Source: Leisingera thetidis
GTDB taxonomy: Bacteria; Pseudomonadota; Alphaproteobacteria; Rhodobacterales; Rhodobacteraceae
Reading direction: 5' to 3'
DNA length: 64,000 bases
Assembly (NCBI RefSeq): GCF_025857195.1
Contig: NZ_CP109790.1
Coordinates: 62,001 to 126,000, forward strand
The translations under genes and the position numbers were made by a program. Shown one piece after another: positions 34,587-42,819 of the stretch. Numbering within the stretch: position 1 is the first letter of the stretch; each line of letters starts with the position of its first letter. The notes under the pieces were generated by a model. It did no database searches, was not told the DNA's origin, and saw only the letters and a list, made by a program, of their open reading frames with translations.

Positions 34587-35840
34587 CTAATGCAGCCAAG
34601 GGTAGGGGCCGGCGCCGGCATCGTCCTGCTCGGCGCCAGACGCAAACCGCTCCAAGGCAAAGGGCCGCAGCAGCTCCGGCAGCTTTCCTGTGGCCAGCAG
34701 TCCGGCCATCTGGTGGCCCACGGCAGGGGTCGCCTTGAACCCGGCATAGCCCCAGCCGGCATTGATCATCAGCCCCGCCACCGGGGTGGGGCCAAGAATG
34801 GCGTTGCCGTCCATCGGGATATCCGCAGTCCCCGACCAATGCCGCATCAGCCGCAGCCGCGACAGGAACGGGAACATCTGCAAGGCCCGGGCCAGCACAT
34901 CCTCGATCCGCTCGAAACTGCCGCGCCGGGCAAACGAGCTGTAGCCGTCCGTCGCGCCGCCCAGCACAAACTCGCCCTTGCTGGTCTGGCTGACATAAGA
35001 CAAGCCTGCGTTGTAGTTCACCACGGTGTCCAGCGCGGGCTTCACCGGCTCGGTGACAAAGGCCTGCACGTTGATCGAGTTCAGCGGCAACTCCAGCCCC
35101 GCCAGCGCGGCGACCTGCGTGCTGGCGCCGGCCACACTGATCAGGGCCTTGCCGCAGGTGATACGGCCCTTGGCAGTCTCGATGGCCTGCAGCGTGCCGT
35201 CCCGGACCTCAATCCCGGTGACCGGGCAATTCTGAAACACATGGATGCCCGCCTGCGACGCCTTGCGGGCAAAACCCCAGGCCACCGCATCATGGCGCAC
35301 CACGCCGCCTGCCTCCTGCACCAGCGCGCCGGCGATGGGGAAGCGCTTGGGCGAGGCCAGGTCCAGCTCCTGCAGCCTTGCCTGCAGAGCATCGCCGGTC
35401 AGGATCTGCGCATCCGCTCCGCCCAGCCGCATGGCATTGGCGCGCAGGGTGAAATGCTCCAGCTCGCCGTCGGAATGGGCCAGATCGGCATAGCCCCGCG
35501 GCTCATACATCAGGTTGAAATTCAAATCGCGGCTGAGATCAGCCCACAATCCCAGGGCAAAATCCTTGAGCCGGAAACTGGAATTCAGCAGGTAGTCGGA
35601 CCGCACAATCGTGGTGTTGCGCGCGGTATTGCCGCCGCCGATCCAGCCCGCCTCAAGCACCGCCGCATTGGTGATGCCGTGCTCCTTGGCCAGGTAATAG
35701 GCCGTTGCCAGCCCGTGGCCGCCGCCGCCGATGATCACAACGTCATAAGACGCGCGCATATCCGGGGTGCCGACGGCCGCCTGCCAGTGCTTGTTTGCGG
35801 TCAACGCATGACCCAGGATGGAAAAAGCGGAATAGCCCAT
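34587..35840 (-). CDS. soxB: Sarcosine oxidase beta subunit-like flavoprotein
   Basis: This 417-residue FAD protein starts with MGYSAFSILGHALTANKHW, typical of SoxB. An FAD motif (YDVVIIGGGGHGLATAYYLA, residues 32-51) follows. H183 in VVRHDAVAWGF corresponds to the histidine that binds FMN covalently in SoxB. It oxidises the N-methyl amine. The start at 35840 fits the family length; ribosome-site strength is weak (GGATTTCCGG). A perfect operator CTGTGATCACAG lies 20 bases upstream. It is divergent from the NicX-like gene and heads the soxBDAG-Rieske operon. Confidence 0.9.
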   Translation of the reverse strand: MGYSAFSILGHALTANKHWQAAVGTPDMRASYDVVIIGGGGHGLATAYYLAKEHGITNAAVLEAGWIGGGNTARNTTIVRSDYLLNSSFRLKDFALGLWADLSRDLNFNLMYEPRGYADLAHSDGELEHFTLRANAMRLGGADAQILTGDALQARLQELDLASPKRFPIAGALVQEAGGVVRHDAVAWGFARKASQAGIHVFQNCPVTGIEVRDGTLQAIETAKGRITCGKALISVAGASTQVAALAGLELPLNSINVQAFVTEPVKPALDTVVNYNAGLSYVSQTSKGEFVLGGATDGYSSFARRGSFERIEDVLARALQMFPFLSRLRLMRHWSGTADIPMDGNAILGPTPVAGLMINAGWGYAGFKATPAVGHQMAGLLATGKLPELLRPFALERFASGAEQDDAGAGPYPWLH

Positions 35841-35860
35841 GCCGGAAATCCAAATTACAT

Positions 35861-35872
35861 CTGTGATCACAG
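35861..35872. promoter_or_regulatory. GntR regulon operator 1 (soxB side)
   Basis: Exact CTGTGATCACAG palindrome, 20 bases upstream of soxB. Same sequence as sites at 35918, 40075, 40946 and 50986. The position over or next to the soxB promoter suggests repression. Confidence 0.75.
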
Positions 35873-35917
35873 TTAGCGAAGGCAGGGCCATTTGGCAAGC
35901 AGCAGATTTTTGTTGAT

Positions 35918-35929
35918 CTGTGATCACAG
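35918..35929. promoter_or_regulatory. GntR regulon operator 2 (NicX-like gene side)
   Basis: Exact CTGTGATCACAG, 45 bases upstream of the gene at 35975. Its centre is 57 bases from operator 1, so the divergent promoter region carries one site per promoter. Confidence 0.75.
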
Positions 35930-35974
35930 AAACGCCATACCGGAAGGGCAACATGACACCCGGAGGCAGAACAA

Positions 35975-37060
35975 ATGGCTGAGTTTCCGCTTGCAGACCT
36001 GGAGCCCGGTGCGCGCAACCTGCTGCTGAACTGCGCCCGCGCGCAGGCAGGCGACCGCATCCTGCTGGTGGGTGAGGCAGGCAAGGACCTCTACTTTGAG
36101 CCCGAACTCTGCACCGCCGTGGCGCAGATCGCCAAAGGGCTGGGAATGAAACCCGAAATCATCGTGACCGGACCTGTGGCCGATGCCGGTGAATTCCCCG
36201 CCGCCGTGCGCGCGGCGATGGCACGGGCGGACCGCACGGTCTTTTTCTCGCGGCTCGGCGATCAGGTGCGCTTCAATCTGGAGGGGAGCAAGGCGGTAAT
36301 GGCCTACACCCTCACCCGGGAGCACATGGCAGCCCCATTTGCCAGCGCCGATTTCGACGCCATGAAGCGAGTGCACGACGCGCTGCTGGAGCTGATCCTG
36401 AACGCCCGGTCCTGGCACATGACAGGCGATTGCGGCACCGATCTGACCGGCGAGATCAAACCGGACCGCGGCAGCGCCATTGCCGATTTTGCGCTGGAGC
36501 TGTTCCCGGTGATGATCTTCCCGCCGGTGCATTGCCGCAAGATGCGCGGCACTCTGGCAATCCGGCATTTCGTGACCTCCTCCTCGACGCGGGCTTATGA
36601 GGACAGCACCCTGGTGCTGGATCAGCCCATTCTGGCGCAGGTGGAGGACTCGCGGCTGGTGGCGTTTGATGGCCCGGCCGAGCTGGTCTCCCGACTGAAG
36701 AAACAGCTGGAGCGCGCGGCGGCGCTCACTGGCGGCGATCCCTGCCGGGTCAACTCCTGGCACACCGGCATCAACCCCGGCACCTTCTACAACGGCGATC
36801 CCTATGAGGATCTCGAGAAATGGGGCACCGTCGCCTATGGCTCGCCGCGCTATACCCATATGCATGCGGCCGGAATCGATCCTGGCGATGCGGCCTTTCA
36901 TCTGATGGACCTGACGATCGCCTTCGATGATCAAGTGGTCTGGGAGAGGGGCCGCATGATCTTCCTCGACAGGCCGGAGATTCAGGCCATGCTGCCCGCA
37001 GACCAGCGCAGGTTCCTCAACGCGTCAGTGCTGCGGGATATCGGGATCCAAGCGCCATGA
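35975..37060 (+). CDS. NicX/M29-aminopeptidase-like metalloprotein
   Basis: This 361-residue cytoplasmic protein resembles the family that groups 2,5-dihydroxypyridine 5,6-dioxygenase (NicX) with M29 leucyl aminopeptidases. Candidate metal ligands cluster in the C-terminal third: H263 in NSWHTGINPGTF, H295 and H297 in RYTHMHAAG, and H309/D312 in FHLMDLTI. It could open a heterocyclic ring or cleave a peptide bond; I cannot align it well enough to decide. It starts the right-hand unit under operator 2, and the AhpD-like gene overlaps its stop by four bases. As part of the sox/Rieske/importer regulon it probably acts on the imported substrate after demethylation or before it. Confidence 0.5.
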   Translation: MAEFPLADLEPGARNLLLNCARAQAGDRILLVGEAGKDLYFEPELCTAVAQIAKGLGMKPEIIVTGPVADAGEFPAAVRAAMARADRTVFFSRLGDQVRFNLEGSKAVMAYTLTREHMAAPFASADFDAMKRVHDALLELILNARSWHMTGDCGTDLTGEIKPDRGSAIADFALELFPVMIFPPVHCRKMRGTLAIRHFVTSSSTRAYEDSTLVLDQPILAQVEDSRLVAFDGPAELVSRLKKQLERAAALTGGDPCRVNSWHTGINPGTFYNGDPYEDLEKWGTVAYGSPRYTHMHAAGIDPGDAAFHLMDLTIAFDDQVVWERGRMIFLDRPEIQAMLPADQRRFLNASVLRDIGIQAP

Positions 37061-37659
37061 AACCGGCCATCGCCTGGGTAGACGTGATCGCGCAATCAGA
37101 AGCCAAGGACACCCTGGCCGAAGCCTATGACGCGGTCAAAGGCAAGGACGGCAGGGTCGAGAACCTCTACCTGGCGATGTCGCAGACACCGGCGGCGATC
37201 CAGCCCGCGGACGCCCATTACCTGGCCTTGCTGCACAACCCGGACAACCCGCTGGCGCCCTGGCTGGCCGAGCTGGCCGCAACCTATGTGGCGATGCTTT
37301 GCGGCTGCCGCTATGCGGCGGTCAATCACGGCGCGAATTTCCGGATGTATCTGGAAGATGACGCGCGGGCAGACGCAATCCTGCAGGCGCTGGAAGCGGG
37401 CAAAGAGCCCGCTGAGGCAGACAGCAAAACGCTGGCCGCGCTCCGTTATGCCCGCAAGCTGTCGCAGACGCCCGAGCAGATGACTGCGCAGGATCTGCAG
37501 CCTCTGCGCGCGGCAAGGTTCTGCGACAAAGGGATTTCCTACCTGATCCAGATCACTGCCGCCTTTGCCTATTGGGCGCGGATGATCAATGGGCTGGGCA
37601 CCCGGCTGGGTGACACTGCCGGGTTGGCGGAGACCCCCGTGCCAGCCGCCCCTAAGTAG
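37057..37659 (+). CDS. AhpD-like (carboxymuconolactone decarboxylase family) protein
   Basis: This 200-residue protein resembles peroxidase-related AhpD-fold proteins. The active-site region reads LAELAATYVAMLCGCRYAAVNH: the glutamate, one cysteine and the histidine are in place, but the usual second cysteine of CxxC is alanine (CRYA). A standard thiol peroxidase mechanism is therefore unlikely, unless the cysteine two residues earlier takes over. ATG overlaps the previous stop by four bases, so it is co-translated with the NicX-like protein. Its 3' end overlaps the convergent GST gene by eight bases. It could be a hydrolase or isomerase in the same pathway. Confidence 0.7.
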   Translation: MKPAIAWVDVIAQSEAKDTLAEAYDAVKGKDGRVENLYLAMSQTPAAIQPADAHYLALLHNPDNPLAPWLAELAATYVAMLCGCRYAAVNHGANFRMYLEDDARADAILQALEAGKEPAEADSKTLAALRYARKLSQTPEQMTAQDLQPLRAARFCDKGISYLIQITAAFAYWARMINGLGTRLGDTAGLAETPVPAAPK

Positions 37660-38311
37660 CCGTCTGCGCCCGGCGCCGGGCGTATTCCCCGGCATGCGCC
37701 GCCCGCATCCGCTGCACGGCGGGCCGCTGGCAGATCACCTCCCGCTGCCGCGCGATATTCGGATAGGCGGCGATGCCGCCTTCGGGGAAGATCACGTCCC
37801 ACAGCGTCTGCATGCCCAGGATGAAATCCGGCACCGTGGGCGAAGCGCCAAAGAAATACGGACCCGCGCACAGGGCCTTGTCGAGGGTTTCAAAAACTCC
37901 TCTGAGCCGCGCCATCGACGCCACCTTCAACGCGGCCTGCCGGTCGGGCTCGCGGTGATAGAACTCCGGGTGGTACTGGATGATCACCTCCGGCTGCAGC
38001 GTGGTTGCCAGATAATGGAACCATTGCAGAAAGGCACCGCGGCGCGGGTCGCCGGGCGGGATCACCAGACCCGCCTCCGGGTGGCGCTCCGCAAGGTAAA
38101 GGCATACCGCACCGGTCTCGAACACCGCGCCGTCCGGGCCGGACAGCGCCGGAGTGCGGCAATGCGGGCTGGCGGCGAGGAAGTCCGGATCGGGATCCTC
38201 GTCAAAGATCCGGATCCAGCGCACCGCGTATTCCGCGCCGGTTTCCTCCAGCACCGCATGGGCGCTCATCGCGTAGGTGTCAGGCGCGCAGAACAGGGTG
38301 TATCCGGGCAT
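37652..38311 (-). CDS. Glutathione S-transferase family protein
   Basis: This 219-residue protein has an N-terminal thioredoxin-like domain (GYTLFCAPDTYAMSAH, then FETGAVCLYLAERHPEAGL with the glutathione-binding E-T/S pair) and an all-helical C-terminal domain. It lies 74 bases downstream of the ABC substrate-binding protein gene on the same strand, so it probably belongs to the GntR-controlled set. In such catabolic clusters GSTs often do glutathione-dependent isomerisation or formaldehyde-related chemistry, but the reaction here is unknown. Start at MPGYTLFC because the fold begins there. Confidence 0.8.
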   Translation of the reverse strand: MPGYTLFCAPDTYAMSAHAVLEETGAEYAVRWIRIFDEDPDPDFLAASPHCRTPALSGPDGAVFETGAVCLYLAERHPEAGLVIPPGDPRRGAFLQWFHYLATTLQPEVIIQYHPEFYHREPDRQAALKVASMARLRGVFETLDKALCAGPYFFGASPTVPDFILGMQTLWDVIFPEGGIAAYPNIARQREVICQRPAVQRMRAAHAGEYARRRAQTAT

Positions 38312-38385
38312 TTCCAACTCTTTCCAGCCGCACCGCTGCCGGCCAGCGGCAGAGCGCCGGACGGCAGGGCGGGGCATTTGCCTGG

Positions 38386-39984
38386 TCAGGCGTCGATCCA
38401 GGCTGTGCGCGCCGCCTGGTAGAAGCCGAGGGGCCCGGCGCTATGCGGTGCCACGCCCTGCACTTCGTGGCGCGCGGCATCGACGAAGTTGCGGAAGCCC
38501 AGCGTGATATGGCCGCCATCATCATGCACCATCTGCTGCATTTCGCCGTAGATCTCCTTGCGCTTGGCAAAGTCGAGCGTCGACCGCGCCTGGCTCAGCA
38601 GGCCTTCGAAACTGTCATTGCGCCACAGCGTCTCGTTCCAGGTGGAGGTTTTGGAAAAGGCGATGGAGAAGATCAGGTCCGGCACCGGCCGCGGATCCCA
38701 GCCCGAGGTGATCATCGGCTTCTGGATCCAGACGGAGGACCAGAAACTGTCCGCAGGCGGGTTGATGACATTGAGGTTGATGCCCGCGGCCTTGGCGCTT
38801 TGCTGCACATGCTGCGCGGCGGCCAGCGCGCCGGTTCCCGCAACATCCGAGCCATAGAGGTCAATCGGCGTGTTCTCCAGCCCGGCCTTCTTGATGTGGA
38901 AGCGGGCCTTGTCGGGATCATAGGCCCGCTGGGCGATTTCCGCGTTGTAATAGGGGTCGATCGGTGCGATCGGGTGATCGTTTCCGATGGTGCCCAGCCC
39001 CTTGAGGATGTTGTCGCGGACCCCTTCGCGGTCGATGGCATATTTCATGGCCATCCGGAAATCATGGCTGTCCGTCGGCGCCCGGTCCAGCATCATCGCA
39101 AGATTGAGGAAGGCGCCGGAAGGCGCGTTGACCACATAGCCCGCACCGCTGTTGCCGATCAGCCGGGTGGCCTTCTGGTCCAGCTGCAGCAGCATGTTGA
39201 TGTCGCCGGCGATCAGCGCGTTGATCCGGGCGGTATTGTCCGGAATGCCGACAAACTCCAATTCGTCGACATAGGGGCCTTCCGCGCCCCAATAGTTTTC
39301 ATTGCGGGCAAAGACATAGCGGTTGCCGGGGGTGAACTCGACCACCTTGAACGGGCCGGTGCCCGGCGGTGTTCCGGCAAAGTCCTCAAGCCCCCGCTTG
39401 CTGATATGCAGCCGGGTGTCGGACATGATCATCGGGAATTCCGCATTCGGCCCTTCCAGATGGAACCGGACCTGATGGTCGCTCAGCTTTTCGACCGCGG
39501 TGATCTGGCTGATGTAGGATTTGGCCGGCGCCTCGCTGCCCTCGCGGTTGATGCGGTCAATGGTGTGCATCACATCCTCGGCGCCAAAGGGGGCGCCGTC
39601 GTGGAAGGTCACACCCTCGCGCAGGTTGAAGACCCATTGCGTGGCATCGTCATTGGCCTCCCAGGAGGTGGCCAGCCAGGGCATCGGCTGCAGATTGGCG
39701 TCCCGGTTCACCAGCGTGTCATAGACGGAATAGCCCATCATGATATTTGCGGTGCCGTAGAATCTGGTCGGATCCAGGCTGTCCTGCGCTTGCGACGCTT
39801 CAATGCCGACCACAAGGCGGCCGCCGGTCTTGGGCGTTGCCGCATGGGCCCGGCCGGCTGTCAGGCTGGCGATGGCCCCCGCCGACACGCCGGCAGCGGC
39901 CAGGGTTCCCATAAATTGGCGCCGCGACAGTTTCCCGGCCGCGAATAGCTGGAACTGGTGGTCTTTGAACTTGCTGTCAGACAT
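38386..39984 (-). CDS. ABC transporter substrate-binding protein, peptide/opine type (family 5)
   Basis: This 532-residue protein has a twin-arginine signal (KLSRRQFMGTLAAAG followed by a hydrophobic stretch and AHA), so it is exported folded to the periplasm. The mature part matches SBP_bac_5 (GGRLVVGIEASQAQDSLDP, LREGVTFHDGAPFGAEDV). It should bind the substrate for the permease and ATPase genes at 41005-44514. It diverges from gntR, and the shared region has two operator copies. Family 5 proteins bind di/oligopeptides, opines, nickel and other compounds, so the ligand is open; an N-methylated compound fits the neighbours. Confidence 0.88.
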   Translation of the reverse strand: MSDSKFKDHQFQLFAAGKLSRRQFMGTLAAAGVSAGAIASLTAGRAHAATPKTGGRLVVGIEASQAQDSLDPTRFYGTANIMMGYSVYDTLVNRDANLQPMPWLATSWEANDDATQWVFNLREGVTFHDGAPFGAEDVMHTIDRINREGSEAPAKSYISQITAVEKLSDHQVRFHLEGPNAEFPMIMSDTRLHISKRGLEDFAGTPPGTGPFKVVEFTPGNRYVFARNENYWGAEGPYVDELEFVGIPDNTARINALIAGDINMLLQLDQKATRLIGNSGAGYVVNAPSGAFLNLAMMLDRAPTDSHDFRMAMKYAIDREGVRDNILKGLGTIGNDHPIAPIDPYYNAEIAQRAYDPDKARFHIKKAGLENTPIDLYGSDVAGTGALAAAQHVQQSAKAAGINLNVINPPADSFWSSVWIQKPMITSGWDPRPVPDLIFSIAFSKTSTWNETLWRNDSFEGLLSQARSTLDFAKRKEIYGEMQQMVHDDGGHITLGFRNFVDAARHEVQGVAPHSAGPLGFYQAARTAWIDA

Positions 39985-40074
39985 TCATGGTCTCCGCTGT
40001 TGGGTCGTCCGGCACCGGCGGGCCTGGATCATTTGCCGGCCTTTTATGGTCCGGTTTTTGCTTATTGTGCTAAA

Positions 40075-40086
40075 CTGTGATCACAG
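40075..40086. promoter_or_regulatory. GntR regulon operator 3 (binding-protein gene side)
   Basis: Exact CTGTGATCACAG, 90 bases upstream of the substrate-binding protein start in the divergent gntR region. Confidence 0.75.
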
Positions 40087-40107
40087 AATCATGCAAAAAT
40101 CAAGCAT

Positions 40108-40119
40108 CTTTGATCACAG
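40108..40119. promoter_or_regulatory. GntR regulon operator 4 (gntR side, one mismatch)
   Basis: CTTTGATCACAG, one base different from the consensus, with flanks AT and AT extending the symmetry. Its centre is 33 bases from operator 3 and it lies about 100 bases before gntR. Autoregulation is likely. Confidence 0.65.
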
Positions 40120-40218
40120 ATGCCAGCCGTGGTAAGGCTGGGCACAGCAGCACAGGACCTTGGGCGCCAATGGTAGCCGGTCCGCAGCCAAAGACCAGAA
40201 TGGACCTCGGAGGGGCAG

Positions 40219-40881
40219 ATGGACACAGCAGCAAATCGGGAAACAGCGCCTGCGGAAAATCTCAGCGCCAAGGTCTATGCCGACCTGAAAATGAAGCTGA
40301 TTGTCGGCCGGCTCCGCCCGGCGGAAACCCTGTCGATCCGGACCCTCGCCGAAGAATACGACGTCTCAGCCATGCCGGTGCGCGAAGCGCTGCGCCAGCT
40401 CGCCTCCGAGGACGCGCTGATCGGTGCCGCCAAGAAGGCCTACCGGGTGCCGGATCTCAACTCGGGAGAAGCGGCGAATCTATTCTTTATCCGCGCCATC
40501 CTGGAAGGCGCGGCAGCGGAAATCGCCGCCGAAAACGTGCGGGACAAGGATATCAAGGCACTGGAGAAACTGGTGCAGGACATGGAAGCTGCCTGGCAGA
40601 AGCAGGACGCGGTGCAATTCCTGCTGGTCAATTTCAGGTTCCACAGCCGCATCTACAGCCTGACCCGAAACAGTGCCCTGCAGTCGATGATCGAGTCGCT
40701 CTATGCGCGCACCGGTCCCTGGCTGGCGCATGGCATCACTGAGCTGGTGACCATCGACAGCTGGATGGGCGACCACCCCGGAATCATCCAGGCGCTGCGC
40801 GACCGCGACGCGGCGCTGGCCCGGAAACTGGTGGAACAGGACGCGCGCTGGGGCGTCGATCTCTACCGCGCCCGCAGCTGA
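40219..40881 (+). CDS. GntR family regulator with FCD domain
   Basis: This 220-residue regulator has an N-terminal winged helix (LSAKVYADLKMKLIVGRLRP, LAEEYDVSAMPVREALRQLAS) and an all-helical FCD ligand domain from about residue 90. Histidines usual for a metal-assisted effector pocket are visible in NFRFHSRIY and GDHPGIIQAL. It is the only regulator gene between 29868 and 50963. The palindrome CTGTGATCACAG lies in its own promoter region and before sox, NicX-like, importer and Rieske genes, so I propose it as the regulator of all of them. Most FCD regulators are repressors released by the substrate or an intermediate. Confidence 0.9.
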   Translation: MDTAANRETAPAENLSAKVYADLKMKLIVGRLRPAETLSIRTLAEEYDVSAMPVREALRQLASEDALIGAAKKAYRVPDLNSGEAANLFFIRAILEGAAAEIAAENVRDKDIKALEKLVQDMEAAWQKQDAVQFLLVNFRFHSRIYSLTRNSALQSMIESLYARTGPWLAHGITELVTIDSWMGDHPGIIQALRDRDAALARKLVEQDARWGVDLYRARS

Positions 40882-40945
40882 AACGCCCGGCACCGGCCGC
40901 GAATAATTGATGCACGCAAAACTTATCTCTTGATTTTCAGCTCAT

Positions 40946-40957
40946 CTGTGATCACAG
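40946..40957. promoter_or_regulatory. GntR regulon operator 5 (importer operon)
   Basis: Exact CTGTGATCACAG, 47 bases before the first permease gene at 41005 and 64 bases after the gntR stop. It gives the importer operon a promoter of its own. Confidence 0.75.
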
Positions 40958-41004
40958 TTTACCTGTTCCCTGGCCAGTGACCGCCAGCGCAAGGGAGGGA
41001 CCGC

Positions 41005-41958
41005 ATGAGTTTAACGGAGATTCTCTGGAAGAGGCTGGTCCTCGGCATCGGAACGCTGCTGTTTGTATCGGTGCTGGTGTTCCTCGGGACCGAGATCCTG
41101 CCCGGCGATGTGGCGCATGCAATTCTGGGGCAGGGGGCAACGCCGGAATTGCTGGAGCAGGTCCGCGAGCGCCTCGGGCTGAACGAGCCGCTGCACGTGC
41201 GTTACTGGGTGTGGCTGACGAATTTCATCACTGGCGACTTCGGCACCTCGCTGGCCAATGGTGCGGATATCAGCTCCGAGATCACCCGCCGCGGCAGCAA
41301 CACCATCATTCTGGCACTCTGCACGGCCGTCATCGCGGTGCCGCTGGCAATTGCCCTGGGGCTGGCCGCGGCGGTCAAGCCGGGCGGGCTGGCCGACCGC
41401 TTGATCACCTCGACCTCGCTGGCGCTGATCTCTTTCCCGGATTTCCTGGTCGCGGTGGTGCTGGTCACCATCTTCGCCATCAAGCTGCGCTGGCTGCCGG
41501 CCATCGCCTCGATCCGGCCCAGCTATGACCTGGTGGACTGGATCCGCATCCTGATCCTGCCGGTGATGGGCCTCACCTTCACCATCCTGGCGCATATGGT
41601 GCGGATGACCCGCTCCGCCGTGCTGAACGTGCTCACCAGCCCGGCGATCGAGATGGCAATCCTCAAGGGCGTGCCGCGCCGCCGCCTGCTGCTGCGCCAC
41701 GCGCTGCCCAATGCGCTGGGGCCGATCATCAATGTGGTGGCGCTGAACCTGGCCTATCTGGCCAGCGGCGTGGTGGTGATCGAGACGCTGTTCAATTTCC
41801 CCGGCCTCGGCCGCTACATGGTCGAGGCGGTCACCAACCGCGACGTGCCCATCGTGCAGACCTGCGCGATGATCTTCTGCTCCTTCTATGTCCTGCTGAA
41901 CATGACTGCCGACATCCTGTCGATCATCGCCAACCCGCGCGTGAGGTACAAGAAATGA
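41005..41958 (+). CDS. ABC transporter permease, DppB type
   Basis: This 317-residue inner-membrane protein has about six transmembrane segments and the binding-protein-dependent transport signature in the loop SPAIEMAILKGVPRRRLLLRHALPNALG (EAA loop; shown only in part by ILKGVPRRRLLLRHALPNAL). The N-terminus LVLGIGTLLFVSVLVF is typical of DppB/OppB. It forms the translocation pore with the next gene, whose ATG overlaps its stop by four bases. GGGAGG lies upstream of the start. Confidence 0.9.
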   Translation: MSLTEILWKRLVLGIGTLLFVSVLVFLGTEILPGDVAHAILGQGATPELLEQVRERLGLNEPLHVRYWVWLTNFITGDFGTSLANGADISSEITRRGSNTIILALCTAVIAVPLAIALGLAAAVKPGGLADRLITSTSLALISFPDFLVAVVLVTIFAIKLRWLPAIASIRPSYDLVDWIRILILPVMGLTFTILAHMVRMTRSAVLNVLTSPAIEMAILKGVPRRRLLLRHALPNALGPIINVVALNLAYLASGVVVIETLFNFPGLGRYMVEAVTNRDVPIVQTCAMIFCSFYVLLNMTADILSIIANPRVRYKK

Positions 41959-42818
41959 CCCCCGGACCCCGGACCTGGGCAGGCGAGCTGCGCGAGGCGG
42001 TTTCCGACCTGACGCCCGGCGTCACGCTTTGTCTTCTGTTCCTGATTGCCGTCTTCGTAATCGGCGCTTTCGCCCCTTGGATCGCCCCCTACGGCGAAGG
42101 CGCGATCCTCACCAACGACAGTTTCCTGCCGCCCAGCAGCGAAATGTGGCTGGGCAGCGACTACCTCGGGCGGGATGTGCTGTCGCGGCTTGTTTACGGC
42201 GTGCGGATCACCCTGTTCCTTGCTTTGACTATCACGTTCCTGTCGTTCTTTGCAGGCGTTTTCCTCGGCTTCCTGGCTGCTGCCTTCGGCGGGCGGATTG
42301 ACAGCTGGATGAGCCGGATCAACGACGCGCTGCTCAGCTTCCCGGCGCTGATGCTGGCGCTCATCGTGATCAACTCGCTGGGCTCTTCCTTTGTGGTGCT
42401 GGTTTTCACAATTGCCTTCATCGACATGACAAGGGTGTTCCGGGTCGCCCGGGCGCTGGCGGTCAACATCATGGTGATGGACTATGTCGAGGCCGCCGTG
42501 GTGCGCGGCGAGGGCAAGGGCTGGATCGTCTGGCATGAGGTTCTGCCCAACGCCCTCACCCCGCTTGCCGCCGAATTCGGCATCCGCTTCACCTATGCCA
42601 TCCTGTTCATCTCGGCGCTCTCTTTCCTCGGCCTCGGCGTGCAGCCGCCGCAATCGGACCTCGGTGTCATGGTCAAGGAGAACATGCAGGCGATCCTCTG
42701 GGGCGAATACACCACGCTTTATCCGGCCTTCGGCATCGCGCTGATCGCCATTTCCATGAACGTCTTTGTCGACTGGCTGCTGCAGCGGTCCAGCGCCAAG
42801 CTGCCTGATGAGATCTGA
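41955..42818 (+). CDS. ABC transporter permease, DppC type
   Basis: This 287-residue inner-membrane protein has a DppC/OppC layout: N-terminal membrane segment, the motif WLGSDYLGRDVLSRLVYGVR and an EAA-type loop (VVRGEGKGWIVWHEVLPNAL). It pairs with the DppB-type permease. The start is ATGA-coupled to it, and the ATPase gene begins two bases after its stop. Confidence 0.9.
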   Translation: MTPGPRTWAGELREAVSDLTPGVTLCLLFLIAVFVIGAFAPWIAPYGEGAILTNDSFLPPSSEMWLGSDYLGRDVLSRLVYGVRITLFLALTITFLSFFAGVFLGFLAAAFGGRIDSWMSRINDALLSFPALMLALIVINSLGSSFVVLVFTIAFIDMTRVFRVARALAVNIMVMDYVEAAVVRGEGKGWIVWHEVLPNALTPLAAEFGIRFTYAILFISALSFLGLGVQPPQSDLGVMVKENMQAILWGEYTTLYPAFGIALIAISMNVFVDWLLQRSSAKLPDEI

Positions 42819-42819
42819 T

